Source: Mucilaginibacter celer (GTDB taxonomy: Bacteria > Bacteroidota > Bacteroidia > Sphingobacteriales > Sphingobacteriaceae). From it: 64,000 bases of DNA. The stretch is from positions 3,782,001-3,846,000 of the forward strand of contig NZ_CP032869.1 in assembly GCF_003576455.2 (NCBI RefSeq), given 5' to 3'. The position numbers were made by a program, and so were the translations under genes. Of the stretch, positions 1-9,427 are shown one piece after another; the first letter of the stretch is position 1, and each line of letters begins with the position of its first letter. The notes beneath the pieces were generated by a model. The model did no database searches. It was given only the letters and a program-made list of their open reading frames with translations, and was not told the origin of the DNA.

Positions 1-2816
1 TAGCCTACTTTACCAACCTGGGTTCGGCACTGGCCAGCGGGGCAACCATTATGTTTTTGTTTTGGAGTATTACTACACTTGCCAAAAAGCTTCTTTCTGT
101 AAAAGGCGAACCGCTTGGCAAAAACCAAACCCTGCAAATTATGGGCGCAGGTTTAACCGGTGCACTGGCGTTTACCTTTACCGATACCTTTTGGTTTTCG
201 GCGGTGGAAACCATTGTTTTCGCATGGTCGTCGCTTTGCACGGCGGTTGTTTTTTGGGCTATATTAAAATGGGATACCGTTGCCGATGAGCCCCGTGCCG
301 ACAGGTGGCTGGTGTTTATTGCTTATGTTATAGGGCTTTCCATCGGCATCCATCTACTTAACCTGCTAACTATCCCGGCATTGGTGATGGTTTACTATTT
401 CCGCAGGCATAAAAACATCAATTTTAAAAGCGGTTTGATGGCTTTTTTAATCAGCATTCTCATCCTTGCTTTTGTGCAGTTTGGCGTACGCGGGTATACC
501 ATTAGCCTTGCCGCCTATATCGATTTATTTTTTGTAAACACAATTGGCCTGGGGTTTGGGGTTGGAGCAATGTTCTTTTTCGCGCTGATAACCGGCGGCT
601 TAATTTGGGGCATCCGTTACAGCATCCGCAGGCAAAAACACTTTTTAAATATAGGGCTGCTTTGCATTGTGTTTGTTTACTTTGGATACTGCTCGTTTGT
701 TTATATTCCTATTCGTGCGGCGGCCGGTACCAACCTCAACAACTCGCACCCCAGCGATCTGTTTACCCTTTATGAGTACCTTAACCGCACCCAATACGGC
801 CAAACGCCCCTGCTTAAAGGCCCTTATTTTGATGCCAAAATAACCGATATTACCGATGGCACCCCGCTTTACCGCAAAGGCAAAAACAAATACGAAGTGG
901 CCTATAACCGGCCCGATTATATTTACGACCACACCACTTTCCTGCCCCGCATCTGGTCGACCGAGGAGAATACCACCTACACCCAGGATGCCCGGTTTTA
1001 CCGCGACTGGCTGCAGCTAAGCGACAACGCCACCCCTACCTTTAGCGATAACCTGCGATGGATGTTTAGCTGGCAAATGTACCAAATGTACTGGCGCTAT
1101 TTTATGTGGAACTTTGTTGGCCGCTATAATGATGATGATAACGAAGGCCAAACCAATATGCAGGGTATTGGCGGTAACTGGACATCGGGTTTGTTTAACA
1201 ACAGCACCAACACACCTAAGTATATATTAAACAACGTTACTTATACCCCGCTTTATGCCCTGCCGCTTGTAATAGGTTTAATAGGGATGTATTATCACTT
1301 TAAAAAACGGCAAAAGGATGCGCTGGTTATTATCCTGCTTTTCTTTTTTACGGGTTTGGCTATTGTACTTTATGTAAATCAACCTTCAATTCAACCCCGC
1401 GAGCGCGATTACTCCTATGTTGGTTCGTTTTATGCTTTTGCTATATGGATAGGTTTGGGATTGATAGCGCTGATCAACCTTATCCCTAAAAAAATAAACC
1501 CACGTTTTGCCACAATAGGTACAACGGCTGTTTGCCTGTTGGCCGGGCCGGTTTTATTGGGCAGTAAGGAATGGCGAAATCATGATCGATCTACCAAAAT
1601 GGCGGCGCATGATATGGCTTATAACTACCTCATCTCCTGCCCAAAAAATGCCATTTTATTTGATTTGGGTGATAATGACACCTATTCGTTATGGTACGAT
1701 CAGGAAGTGGAAAACATCAGGCCCGATGTACGTATTGTTAACCTGAGCCTGTTAACCGGCGATTGGTCGGTAAAACAAATGCAGCGTAAAATAAACGAGG
1801 CCGATGCTCTACCCATCACCATGCCTTTCGACAAATATAAACTGGGCACCCGCGATGTAATCAGGTACAACGATGTTAAAATACCCGGCTACACTGAGGT
1901 AAAGGATATTTTTGATTTTGTTACATCAGATGATAAGCGCACTCACGTTGAGTACACTAACGGCACAACCGAAAACTTTTTGCCTACCAAAAATTTCAAA
2001 CTAACGGTTAATGCTGCTGATGTAATGAAAAACAAGGTGATCACTCCCCAACAAAAAGGGATGTTAACCGATACCATGAAATGGCAGTTCCCGCCAAACT
2101 ATATCACTAAAGAGAACCTGGCCATGATAGATATCCTGGCACATAACGATTGGAAACGGCCTATCTGCTTCACCACTTCAATAAGCCGATCAAACATGAT
2201 AGGTTTGCAGCCATACCTGTACCAGGAAGGTTTTACCTTCAGGCTACTGCCGCTTAAAACAGATTCGTCACTAAGCGATCAGCTTTCAAAAACCAATAGT
2301 TTAGTGATGTACAGCAATGTGATGAATAAATTCAGGTTCGGTAATTTTAAAAATGCCAGGTACCTCGATCAGCAATCCACCCAAATGTTTTACCCGCAAA
2401 TGCTCTCTACATTTTCCGATCTGTCGTTAGGACTGATTAAAGACGGGCATCCTGATCTGGCTTTAAAAACACTGAAAAAATATGAAGAGGTAATGCCCGA
2501 TATTAATCCAAATATATTTGCCGCACAAACTAAAATGACGTTGGCCGATACTTCATATAAACTTAAGTATGATAAACTGGGCAACAAGCTCATCAACAGC
2601 GTGCACAGCTATATAACCGATCAACTGAATTATAACTATCACCAGCTACAACAGGATACCGGCAAACTCAACCCGCGCGAAGTGCAAATAGGCATGTCGT
2701 TTCTCAACAACATGGCAATCATCACCCGCGATGCACACCAGGAAGTCCTAAGCAAACAACTTATAGCCCAGTTAAATAGCTACGAGGATAAGTTTAAAAG
2801 CATCCTCAAACTTTAA
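1..2816 (+). CDS. DUF2723 family multi-pass membrane protein, 5' truncated
   Basis: The frame is open from base 3, so the first ATG at 51 is internal and the true start lies left of the window; 937 codons are visible. The first ~330 residues hold many hydrophobic spans, a second hydrophobic block lies around residues 410-520, and the last ~370 residues are soluble with a repeat-like helical end. Characteristic pieces are FVYIPIRAAAGTNLNNS, PRERDYSYVGSFYAF and DNDTYSLWYDQE. These match the DUF2723 family of Bacteroidota, large GT-C-like inner-membrane proteins suspected of protein O-glycosylation. Family assignment is firm; the biochemical role is inference. It converges with the phosphoesterase at 2985. 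Confidence 0.85.
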   Translation, partial: AYFTNLGSALASGATIMFLFWSITTLAKKLLSVKGEPLGKNQTLQIMGAGLTGALAFTFTDTFWFSAVETIVFAWSSLCTAVVFWAILKWDTVADEPRADRWLVFIAYVIGLSIGIHLLNLLTIPALVMVYYFRRHKNINFKSGLMAFLISILILAFVQFGVRGYTISLAAYIDLFFVNTIGLGFGVGAMFFFALITGGLIWGIRYSIRRQKHFLNIGLLCIVFVYFGYCSFVYIPIRAAAGTNLNNSHPSDLFTLYEYLNRTQYGQTPLLKGPYFDAKITDITDGTPLYRKGKNKYEVAYNRPDYIYDHTTFLPRIWSTEENTTYTQDARFYRDWLQLSDNATPTFSDNLRWMFSWQMYQMYWRYFMWNFVGRYNDDDNEGQTNMQGIGGNWTSGLFNNSTNTPKYILNNVTYTPLYALPLVIGLIGMYYHFKKRQKDALVIILLFFFTGLAIVLYVNQPSIQPRERDYSYVGSFYAFAIWIGLGLIALINLIPKKINPRFATIGTTAVCLLAGPVLLGSKEWRNHDRSTKMAAHDMAYNYLISCPKNAILFDLGDNDTYSLWYDQEVENIRPDVRIVNLSLLTGDWSVKQMQRKINEADALPITMPFDKYKLGTRDVIRYNDVKIPGYTEVKDIFDFVTSDDKRTHVEYTNGTTENFLPTKNFKLTVNAADVMKNKVITPQQKGMLTDTMKWQFPPNYITKENLAMIDILAHNDWKRPICFTTSISRSNMIGLQPYLYQEGFTFRLLPLKTDSSLSDQLSKTNSLVMYSNVMNKFRFGNFKNARYLDQQSTQMFYPQMLSTFSDLSLGLIKDGHPDLALKTLKKYEEVMPDINPNIFAAQTKMTLADTSYKLKYDKLGNKLINSVHSYITDQLNYNYHQLQQDTGKLNPREVQIGMSFLNNMAIITRDAHQEVLSKQLIAQLNSYEDKFKSILKL

Positions 2817-2834
2817 TTGGTCATTTTGCTGCGC

Positions 2835-2976
2835 GTCATTTGTTTCACGTTATTGGGTCATTTTGCTTTGCGCCATTAGCTGCGCGTCATTGAGTCATTT
2901 TGCTTTGCGTCATTAGGTCATTTTTAACGGTGCAAAGCAAAATGACTTAATGACCTAATGACGTGAAACAAATGAC
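2835..2976. repeat. Imperfect inverted repeat built on a GTCATT unit
   Basis: The left arm (2835-2873) reads GTCATTTGTTTCACGTTATT and continues to TTTTGCTTTGCG. The right arm (2932-2976) is its imperfect reverse complement. A third partial direct copy lies at 2882-2925. It fills the gap between two convergent genes and could act as a bidirectional 3' end. Confidence 0.7.
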
Positions 2977-2984
2977 ACGAAGTA

Positions 2985-3890
2985 TCAGTAATTAACGTAA
3001 CTTTCGTTAAAAGTACCATCGGGATACAAATCGATAAGGCCATAACCCGGGGCGGTTTCGCGGCGGTTGCCTTCCCACCAGGCGCCGGATACTGCGCCAT
3101 TGCACAGGTAGGTAACATTATTGTAAATCACCTTATCGCGCATGTGCAGGTGGCCGCTTACACAAAGCTTTACATTGGGGTGCTGGTAAAACAGGTTGAT
3201 AATTTTAGCGGTATCGGTATGCATATCGCCGCCAAGCATAGTCCATTTGTTCACTATATCATCCTCAATCATCAACAAAGCGGTTAATATCGGGATATGT
3301 GTCATTACCATTACCGGCATGTTTTTATCTGTGGCCTTTAACTCATCACTCAGCCAGTTCATTTGCTCATCGCCTAATTTCCCTATGTACCAGGTATTAT
3401 CAATATCCAGGTGAACGCTATCCAGGATGATGATTTTCCAGCCATTTTTCACCATACTGTAATAGGGTTTTGCCAGTTGCAGCTGGTCCATCGAGTATTT
3501 TTTACCGTAGATGGCCTGGCCCTTATCGTCTTCGTACCACCATATATCATGATTACCCAGGCAGTAGTGCACCGGCAGACTGCATTCGTTTTTCATTAGA
3601 TGGTGCATCAGCTTCCATTGATCATTAATGGTGCCGATGTTTTCCTTGTTCATGTCAAAAACAATATCGCCTCCGTTTAGTACCATGTCTACTTTTGGAG
3701 TTTGCTGCTGCAAATGATGCAGGCAGCGGGTAAAGCGGGCAGGAGCGTCAAACTTATCTTTAAGGTGTACATCGGTAATGTGGGCTATACGAAGCGCCGG
3801 TTTTCCCGGTTTTATAGTGTTATTGCCAAGGGCCAGTGAAGGGGCCAGCAACAGGCCGCCTATATTTTTTAATGCCGATCTTCTTTCCAT
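2985..3890 (-). CDS. Calcineurin-like metallophosphoesterase, exported
   Basis: This 301-aa protein carries the full calcineurin-like metal-binding set: TDVH (D40, H42), GGD (73-75), GNHD (112-115), a THIP motif near 192 and SGHLHM near 245. These bind a di-metal centre that hydrolyses phosphoesters. The N-terminus MERRSALKNIGGLLLAP has twin arginines followed by a hydrophobic stretch, consistent with Tat export. The substrate cannot be read from sequence. It stands alone, convergent with the DUF2723 gene and separated from the LanB gene upstream by a terminator. Confidence 0.85.
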   Translation of the reverse strand: MERRSALKNIGGLLLAPSLALGNNTIKPGKPALRIAHITDVHLKDKFDAPARFTRCLHHLQQQTPKVDMVLNGGDIVFDMNKENIGTINDQWKLMHHLMKNECSLPVHYCLGNHDIWWYEDDKGQAIYGKKYSMDQLQLAKPYYSMVKNGWKIIILDSVHLDIDNTWYIGKLGDEQMNWLSDELKATDKNMPVMVMTHIPILTALLMIEDDIVNKWTMLGGDMHTDTAKIINLFYQHPNVKLCVSGHLHMRDKVIYNNVTYLCNGAVSGAWWEGNRRETAPGYGLIDLYPDGTFNESYVNY

Positions 3891-4017
3891 AGTATATTAA
3901 AGCGGGGTTGTGGGCTTATATAATGCACCCGGCCAAAATTACGCCTGTAATTACATTTCAGGAAAAAATGTGTTATTAAGATTTTGTTAACAAATAAACC
4001 GGGGATATAAAATCAAA

Positions 4018-4041
4018 AAGTCTCCCCGCAAAGGGAGACTT
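4018..4041 (-). terminator. Intrinsic terminator after the first LanB gene
   Basis: A perfect 9-bp stem (AAGTCTCCC / GGGAGACTT) with a 6-nt loop is followed on the minus strand by CTTTTTGATTTT. It lies 53 nt after the stop of the dehydratase at 4094. Confidence 0.75.
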
Positions 4042-4093
4042 AATGTTGATTTGTGTAGGATCGGTTAAAGTATTTTTAAACTAAGGTTATAAT

Positions 4094-7000
4094 TTACCTG
4101 AGATATGGCCTGTCGGCAAAGTACTGGCTTTGGGCATTAACTACATAATTATTCTGCTGCTCATCCTGCTGCAGTTGGGTTGATTGATAGTAAAGCAGCA
4201 GAAAATCGTAAACAAACAGTTCGTGCACACGCTGTTTGGTTTTAAACAGGCGGTTCATGCTCATTTGTACCAGGCTCATTAATACCAGCGTAAGATCCTG
4301 CGGTATGGTGCCTGATGCTATCAGCTCGGTAAGCAACGCTGCGGCAGGGCGATTATTCAGGCTCCTGAACCTGAGTAAGTCATCGCCAGTAATATCTCCG
4401 CCTACTGCAAAAAGCGCTTCAATACGGCCGCGATAATGCCTGTACCTGAATGATAACTGGCGGGCAAGCAGGTTATCGGCATCGTCACTATCATCGGGAT
4501 GTGACGATTTGGCAAGCAGGCGGGTAATTGCTATTTTTTGAGCCGTATCAAGTTCAAAATCGTTCAACAACCTGTCTATCGATAACAGTCCCCAAAGCCA
4601 CCTTGCTTCATCAAAGTTTTCGGTCATATCCATCCTTGATAGCAGGCTGGCAATAGCAAGGCTATCATTAAAGAAAAACTGCTCCACAAGCTCAATCGAG
4701 GCTTCGCCGTAGCGCTCCAGTTCGCGCTCATAAGTATCAAACTGCACCTTCCAAATCTGTTTTGATTTTATGAGTGCCGAAAACGCGGTATTGATGCTCT
4801 GAATAACCCTGCCCAGTGCAAATACCGAGGCCAGGTGCACCCGGAAACGGATGTGAGGTTCGGGATCGGCGTGGCGCACATAAAACCATTGGTCTATCAG
4901 GTCTTCGTGATAAAGTTTTTTGCTCAGTTGGATCAGCTCGTTGCCTATTACATTATCGGCCGTTTTGAGGCCGCAATACAACTTAACATACAGCCACTCA
5001 TCGCCCGGAAAAAACTGCCGTTTAGCAATATTGGCGCTCATTGGCGCAGTGGCCGCATACCTGTTTGCCGGCGTTTTTTCGCCGCGTTTTAAAACGGCTA
5101 CAAACTGGTTGCCAACTGTTTTTTCGTCTTTCTTTTTAAGGATGATATTGTTGCTGCTGCCTATGTACTCCTTCAATACAACCTGCTGTTTCTTTTTACA
5201 GCACGATAGCCAGGCTACCACTTCAAGGCGGCTGTTACTGTGCACAATAAGCTCGTTATCAGCATCGGTATATACAAAAATATCAGGCAGTTGCCAGTAA
5301 TTTAAAAACTGCTCCCAGGCTGTATAGTAATCATTGGCAATAGCCTGCTGCAATTCAAGCACGGCAGCGTTATTGATGTACCAGGTTTTTAAGGCCAGTA
5401 TAACGCCCTCATAAACAATACGCGGCGTTTTGGTTACGCCCAATGTTGGTAATATATCAAGATTAATACCCAACTCTTGTTTAGCTCCCTGCTGCTTTAC
5501 ATCACTTAAAAAGCGGTAAACCGGTAACGAGTTAAGGCCGTAATTACCTGCATTGGTAATTACAGGAATAATGCGGCGGTTGAGGCTTACCGAACGTAAC
5601 ACAATTTCGTTACCCTTAATGGCCAGCATTAAATCGCCCAGGTTAACCTCGGCCCTGTCCTGCCCGTCGGCACCGGTTGCAGGAGCCTGATAGTTGCGGA
5701 AGGCACCGGGCGTAAAATTCCCCAAACTATCTGCCGGCGTGTGTATAATTTCGGCAACTAATGCCGGATCGTATATGTAAGATTCCGTTTCGGCTATTTC
5801 ATCAACAATTTGCTTAAAGCTTTTTTCGGTGTTTGACAAACGGCTAAACATAGCGGTACCGGTTGGCCGGCCGCAATGTTCAAGGTAAATTAAAGGCTCA
5901 TCATCGTTAGAGATGCGGAAAGTAACCGAAAAACTTGGCGGCAAATCATGCTCAATATCGGCATCAGCTACATCAACCAGTGTTTTAGGCAGGTTGATCA
6001 CCTCTTTGCCGGGGTTGTTAACCACCTGGCTAATCAGCCACCTCACGGCAGCGCTGTATCCGTCTCCGTTAATATCTGCCGGTTTTAATTTTTCTTTACG
6101 TTCGTTACCGTACCCTATGCCGGTTTCCTGATCCAGAGCCTGCATAAGGGGTATTTCCTGCTCGTGGTATCTTTGTTTAAAGCGTTTTATAAAATTTTCC
6201 AGATCGCCATGACGATGCCTTGGTGTAATGTTGTTCAACATATCAATGGCATCAAGCAATTTATCAGTATAAGCTTCGTCGAGCGTGGCGTTTGCACCCT
6301 GCCTGAAATAATCCACCTGCAAAAACGTCCCTTCAGAAACTTCGCCTGTTAAGTTTTTCAAAATCATAGCTATCTTATTATTTTTTACAATTACACTATC
6401 GGTACCGCTTAGTATTTGCTGTATTTCACCCAGATTAGATAAATAGGTCCTGGCAGCATCGGCATCCGGAGCAATGCGATTAAGTACCCGTACAGCATGG
6501 TCAATATATCCGTCACCGTATACCCGCGGTTCAAGCTCGCTCCATAAAATCTGTGTATCTATCAGTTCATTTAACCATTGCTCAGCCTCTGCCGGTTGCA
6601 TGCTCATGGTACGCATTACAAACTCCAGTATATCTACATAAGGGCGTTCGGCAGCGCAAAATTTAACCAGGTGCATCAACTCGGCCGATGCCGTTACCGA
6701 AGATGTTTTGCATTTACCGTAATTTGAAGTTTGCCCGTCAATTTTCCGGTAGCTGTTATTATGGGTGTATAATGTTTTGTTTACGCGGTAACTTAGCAAG
6801 CCGCGAATAACGTTATCATTAAGTAAGCCAATGCAAATGCTGTAATTTGTTGCCGGACTAAGCCTCGTATGATGATAAGTTTCATCAAACTGCAGGTTGG
6901 TTTGGTTACCTATGTCAACAGCAGCGTATCCGTCAAATAATCCCGCCGGTGCATCGCCGGTGTTAATACGGTTTACAAATTTGGCCAGCGTAAGTTCAAG

Positions 7001-7216
7001 TTTTTCGAGCTTGCGGCTATCAGTTATGGCATCAATGCGCAAAACCGCATCGTACAGGTCTTTCGAGGTTAGCCAAAGTGCCTGCATAAAAAGCTCGTCC
7101 TTAATAAATTCACGAATAGCATTGCTTGTTAAGGCTCCACCGCAATTAAAAGGGTGAAACCTTAACATCAATGCTGATGAAAATTTATATGATTCGGATA
7201 GTTTCGGCATTTTCAT
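4094..7216 (-). CDS. Lantibiotic dehydratase-like protein (full-length LanB, diverged active sites)
   Basis: This 1040-aa protein has an N-terminal LanB glutamylation-type region (about 10-690) and a C-terminal thiopeptide-type/SpaB_C elimination region (about 740-1010). The latter is shown by FYVRHADPEPHIRFRVH near 790 and DTYERELERYG near 835. LanB enzymes use glutamyl-tRNA to glutamylate Ser/Thr of a precursor and then eliminate glutamate to give dehydroamino acids. Two conserved sites are altered. The R-x-T-P-F-G-L-F segment reads GDAPAGLF (87-94), and the His of the C-terminal HMxxNR motif is Gln984 (QMSMNR). Arg19 of the N-terminal LxLR motif is kept. The precursor gene lies 89 nt upstream on the same strand. 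It may be a partner or scaffold for the second LanB rather than a complete enzyme. Family assignment is firm; the activity is uncertain. Confidence 0.88.
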   Translation of the reverse strand: MKMPKLSESYKFSSALMLRFHPFNCGGALTSNAIREFIKDELFMQALWLTSKDLYDAVLRIDAITDSRKLEKLELTLAKFVNRINTGDAPAGLFDGYAAVDIGNQTNLQFDETYHHTRLSPATNYSICIGLLNDNVIRGLLSYRVNKTLYTHNNSYRKIDGQTSNYGKCKTSSVTASAELMHLVKFCAAERPYVDILEFVMRTMSMQPAEAEQWLNELIDTQILWSELEPRVYGDGYIDHAVRVLNRIAPDADAARTYLSNLGEIQQILSGTDSVIVKNNKIAMILKNLTGEVSEGTFLQVDYFRQGANATLDEAYTDKLLDAIDMLNNITPRHRHGDLENFIKRFKQRYHEQEIPLMQALDQETGIGYGNERKEKLKPADINGDGYSAAVRWLISQVVNNPGKEVINLPKTLVDVADADIEHDLPPSFSVTFRISNDDEPLIYLEHCGRPTGTAMFSRLSNTEKSFKQIVDEIAETESYIYDPALVAEIIHTPADSLGNFTPGAFRNYQAPATGADGQDRAEVNLGDLMLAIKGNEIVLRSVSLNRRIIPVITNAGNYGLNSLPVYRFLSDVKQQGAKQELGINLDILPTLGVTKTPRIVYEGVILALKTWYINNAAVLELQQAIANDYYTAWEQFLNYWQLPDIFVYTDADNELIVHSNSRLEVVAWLSCCKKKQQVVLKEYIGSSNNIILKKKDEKTVGNQFVAVLKRGEKTPANRYAATAPMSANIAKRQFFPGDEWLYVKLYCGLKTADNVIGNELIQLSKKLYHEDLIDQWFYVRHADPEPHIRFRVHLASVFALGRVIQSINTAFSALIKSKQIWKVQFDTYERELERYGEASIELVEQFFFNDSLAIASLLSRMDMTENFDEARWLWGLLSIDRLLNDFELDTAQKIAITRLLAKSSHPDDSDDADNLLARQLSFRYRHYRGRIEALFAVGGDITGDDLLRFRSLNNRPAAALLTELIASGTIPQDLTLVLMSLVQMSMNRLFKTKQRVHELFVYDFLLLYYQSTQLQQDEQQNNYVVNAQSQYFADRPYLR

Positions 7217-7278
7217 GATAACCGGCTATTGGTAATAACCTTATTAATGAAAAACATACATCGTGGCGGCAGGCAATA

Positions 7279-7298
7279 AGCGCTGGTATACCGGCGCT
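7279..7298 (-). promoter_or_regulatory. Hairpin between precursor and LanB gene
   Basis: AGCGCTGGTATACCGGCGCT is nearly self-complementary and has no T-run. It sits in the 89-nt gap between precursor stop and dehydratase start. Such a stem could act as a processing site or partial attenuator that raises peptide over enzyme expression; this role is inferred. Confidence 0.35.
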
Positions 7299-7305
7299 GA
7301 ACTGA

Positions 7306-7479
7306 TTAAAAGATACCTGATGTAGTAGTAGTTTGCGAAGTATCTACAGTGGTTGTACCGGCCATGCCCGCATAGCCCGCTGCGTTACTATTTTTAATGT
7401 TATTACCTAAAACCCTGTTAAGCACCTGCACTTGTTTAATTTGAATTTTTGGTAAAGAGGCTTTGTCGTGATTTTTCAT
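7306..7479 (-). CDS. Putative RiPP precursor peptide, Thr/Ser-rich and cysteine-free
   Basis: This 57-aa ORF begins MKNHDKASLPKIQIKQVQVL and ends VDTSQTTTTSGIF. The first half is charged and amphipathic with a Leu-Pro-Lys-Ile-x-Ile-Lys stretch, resembling the short Leu/Ile/Lys leaders of Bacteroidota LanB substrates. The second half starts around Ala-Gly-Tyr-Ala-Gly-Met-Ala-Gly and is a small-residue/hydroxyl-rich core with 8 Thr and 2 Ser in the last 24 residues. There is no Cys anywhere, so lanthionine rings cannot form within it. It lies directly upstream of a LanB gene and divergent from a two-component system, the usual place for a lanthipeptide precursor. Its size, position and composition support the call; modification is inferred. 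Confidence 0.7.
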   Translation of the reverse strand: MKNHDKASLPKIQIKQVQVLNRVLGNNIKNSNAAGYAGMAGTTTVDTSQTTTTSGIF

Positions 7480-7644
7480 AATTTTAAACTTTTAAAGGGT
7501 TATGGATCAGTATTTTTTAACCGTGATGGTATAAATGTGAGTAACAAGCCTTTGCGGAAGAAAAAATTAGTACCAATGCCCCTTTCCGGATGACCAAAAC
7601 CGCTTTTGCGTGGGACGAAAAAAAAAGACAAAACGAATTTTACA

Positions 7645-8712
7645 GTGAATAACAAGAAGCTAAAAACCACCGGTCAGCATTTACTTTTCTGGGCCGTTTA
7701 CATGTTTTATGAAAACTTTGCCATCTATATCGGCGGTTCGGATATCTCGCTGCTCAACAGCTTTTTTGCTTTTATAGTAAATGCTGCCGATTTTTATGGA
7801 TTTTGGGCCTGCTACCGCTTTTTTGGACGAAAAATCAAAAACAAACCACTACGGATAGCAGTAACTGTTATAGTTATAGCCGTTTTTATTGTGATATCAG
7901 CCTATCTGAAGGTGATCCTGGTAATGCTCATCCTGCATCAGCCATTTTCGGTTGCGGGTAATAACGAACGGGTTGTTGCGCTAAGCACACGGGCTATTTA
8001 TTTTGGCACCATGGGTGCCGCTTACGGATTTTTTAAGCAACTGTTACAAAAGGAACGCGAAGCAGCCCAGCATCAGCTTGAAAAAATTGAACTGCTGCAG
8101 CAACAGGAAAAACTGGAGAAACAGGCGCTGCAGGCCGAGTTAAACGTAATCAAATCGCAAATTAATCCGCACTTTGTGTTTAATACTCTTGGCTTTTTAT
8201 ATTCTGAAACGTATAAAAAACTGCCCGACGTTGGCGATTCCATCATCGCCCTATCAAACATTATGCGGCATGCCCTAACTAAAAACCAGGATGGCTTCAG
8301 CACACTTGAAAGCGAATTGGGGTATATTAAAGATTTTATCAAGATTCATGCTTCCCGCAGTCCTTCTTTTTTTATGAAAGTTGATATCGGCACAGTTACC
8401 AGGCCATATAAAATAGTATCATTGGTTTTAATAACCCTGATTGAAAACATGTTTAAACACGGTATATTTAACCAAAGCAGTAAGGAAGCCACTTTAAGTA
8501 TTAATGTTGAAGATGAAAAACTGTATTTTTACTCGCTCAATTATAAAGGCAATAACAGTTTAAATAAGGTGGAATCGAACGGGATAGGCTTAAATTATAT
8601 CAGGGAAAGGTTAACGGATGAATATGGTCAAAACTTTGAGCTTTTGATTAATGAAACACATAACAGCTATGAATGTAAACTTACCATGCCTTTAAAATAT
8701 GAAAGTAATTAA
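7645..8712 (+). CDS. LytS-type sensor histidine kinase (His_kinase family)
   Basis: The protein has several hydrophobic spans in the first ~130 residues and a Gln/Glu-rich coiled coil. The phosphoacceptor box QINPHFVFN follows (His near residue 176), then an HATPase-type segment with LITLIENMFKHGI. This is the His_kinase/HATPase arrangement of LytS/YehU sensors. No ATG occurs before the first membrane span. GTG at 7645 gives a natural N-terminus (MNNKKLKTTGQHLLFW), and TTG at 7606 is the alternative. Its 3' end overlaps the response regulator by 14 nt, so the pair is co-translated. It is divergent from the precursor peptide and probably controls the flanking RiPP genes. Confidence 0.85.
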   Translation: MNNKKLKTTGQHLLFWAVYMFYENFAIYIGGSDISLLNSFFAFIVNAADFYGFWACYRFFGRKIKNKPLRIAVTVIVIAVFIVISAYLKVILVMLILHQPFSVAGNNERVVALSTRAIYFGTMGAAYGFFKQLLQKEREAAQHQLEKIELLQQQEKLEKQALQAELNVIKSQINPHFVFNTLGFLYSETYKKLPDVGDSIIALSNIMRHALTKNQDGFSTLESELGYIKDFIKIHASRSPSFFMKVDIGTVTRPYKIVSLVLITLIENMFKHGIFNQSSKEATLSINVEDEKLYFYSLNYKGNNSLNKVESNGIGLNYIRERLTDEYGQNFELLINETHNSYECKLTMPLKYESN

Positions 8713-9427
8713 TTGCATTATAGTTGAGGATGAGCAATATGCCATCAATATCCTGAGCGATTTTATCTCGAAGGTGCCTTTCATCAATCTCGAACAAACT
8801 TTTACCAACCCGATAGATGCCCTGCTATATTTAAAAAGTAATTCTATCGACCTGATATTCCTCGATATCAATATGCCCGAACTATCAGGCATCGATCTGA
8901 TTAAACTGTTGCCTAAAAATATCGAAATCGTCATAACGTCGGGCTATAGCGAGTTTGCTGTGGCCGGTTTTGAAAACAATGTGCTTGATTACCTGCTGAA
9001 ACCATACTCGTTTGACAGGTTTTTGCAGGCTGCACAAAAGGCGCTCGACAAACTGCTGCTGCTGGATACCCACAAGCCCACACCCGTAAACGATCATTCA
9101 GATTCGTTTTACCTGAAAACAGACCACGGTAAAATTGTGCGCATCAATTTTAACGACATTATTTATATAGAGGGCCTTAAAAACTACTGCTCAGTATTTA
9201 CCGAACACGAACGCCATATCTCGCTCGTGAGTATGAAAACCCTGGCAGATAATCTGCCACAACAGGATTTTGCCCGCACACACAAATCGTACATCATTGC
9301 ACTTAAAAGGATAAAATCCATTGATGGCAACATGGTGATGTTTGATAAGATCAAAGAAAAAATCCCCATCGGCGTTACCTACCGCGAGAGCTTTTTTGCC
9401 CAGTTAAACAATAAGATGTTTAAGTAA
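8699..9427 (+). CDS. LytTR-family response regulator
   Basis: The 242-aa protein has an N-terminal receiver domain with the acidic cluster VEDE, the phospho-Asp segment LIFLDINMPELSG (about 48-60) and the switch residues ITSGY. A C-terminal LytTR DNA-binding domain follows (about 140-240), with FNDIIYIEGLKNYC and FARTHKSYIIALKRI. It overlaps the kinase gene by 14 nt. Its stop codon directly abuts the stop codon of the convergent LanB gene at 9428, leaving no room for a terminator. Likely targets are the precursor/LanB promoters; this is inferred from position. Confidence 0.88.
   Translation: MKVINCIIVEDEQYAINILSDFISKVPFINLEQTFTNPIDALLYLKSNSIDLIFLDINMPELSGIDLIKLLPKNIEIVITSGYSEFAVAGFENNVLDYLLKPYSFDRFLQAAQKALDKLLLLDTHKPTPVNDHSDSFYLKTDHGKIVRINFNDIIYIEGLKNYCSVFTEHERHISLVSMKTLADNLPQQDFARTHKSYIIALKRIKSIDGNMVMFDKIKEKIPIGVTYRESFFAQLNNKMFK

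Noticed and set aside
7606..7644. TTG at 7606 as start of the histidine kinase
   Set aside because: It adds a 13-residue polylysine-like stretch; GTG at 7645 gives a more natural N-terminus, though the choice is not certain.
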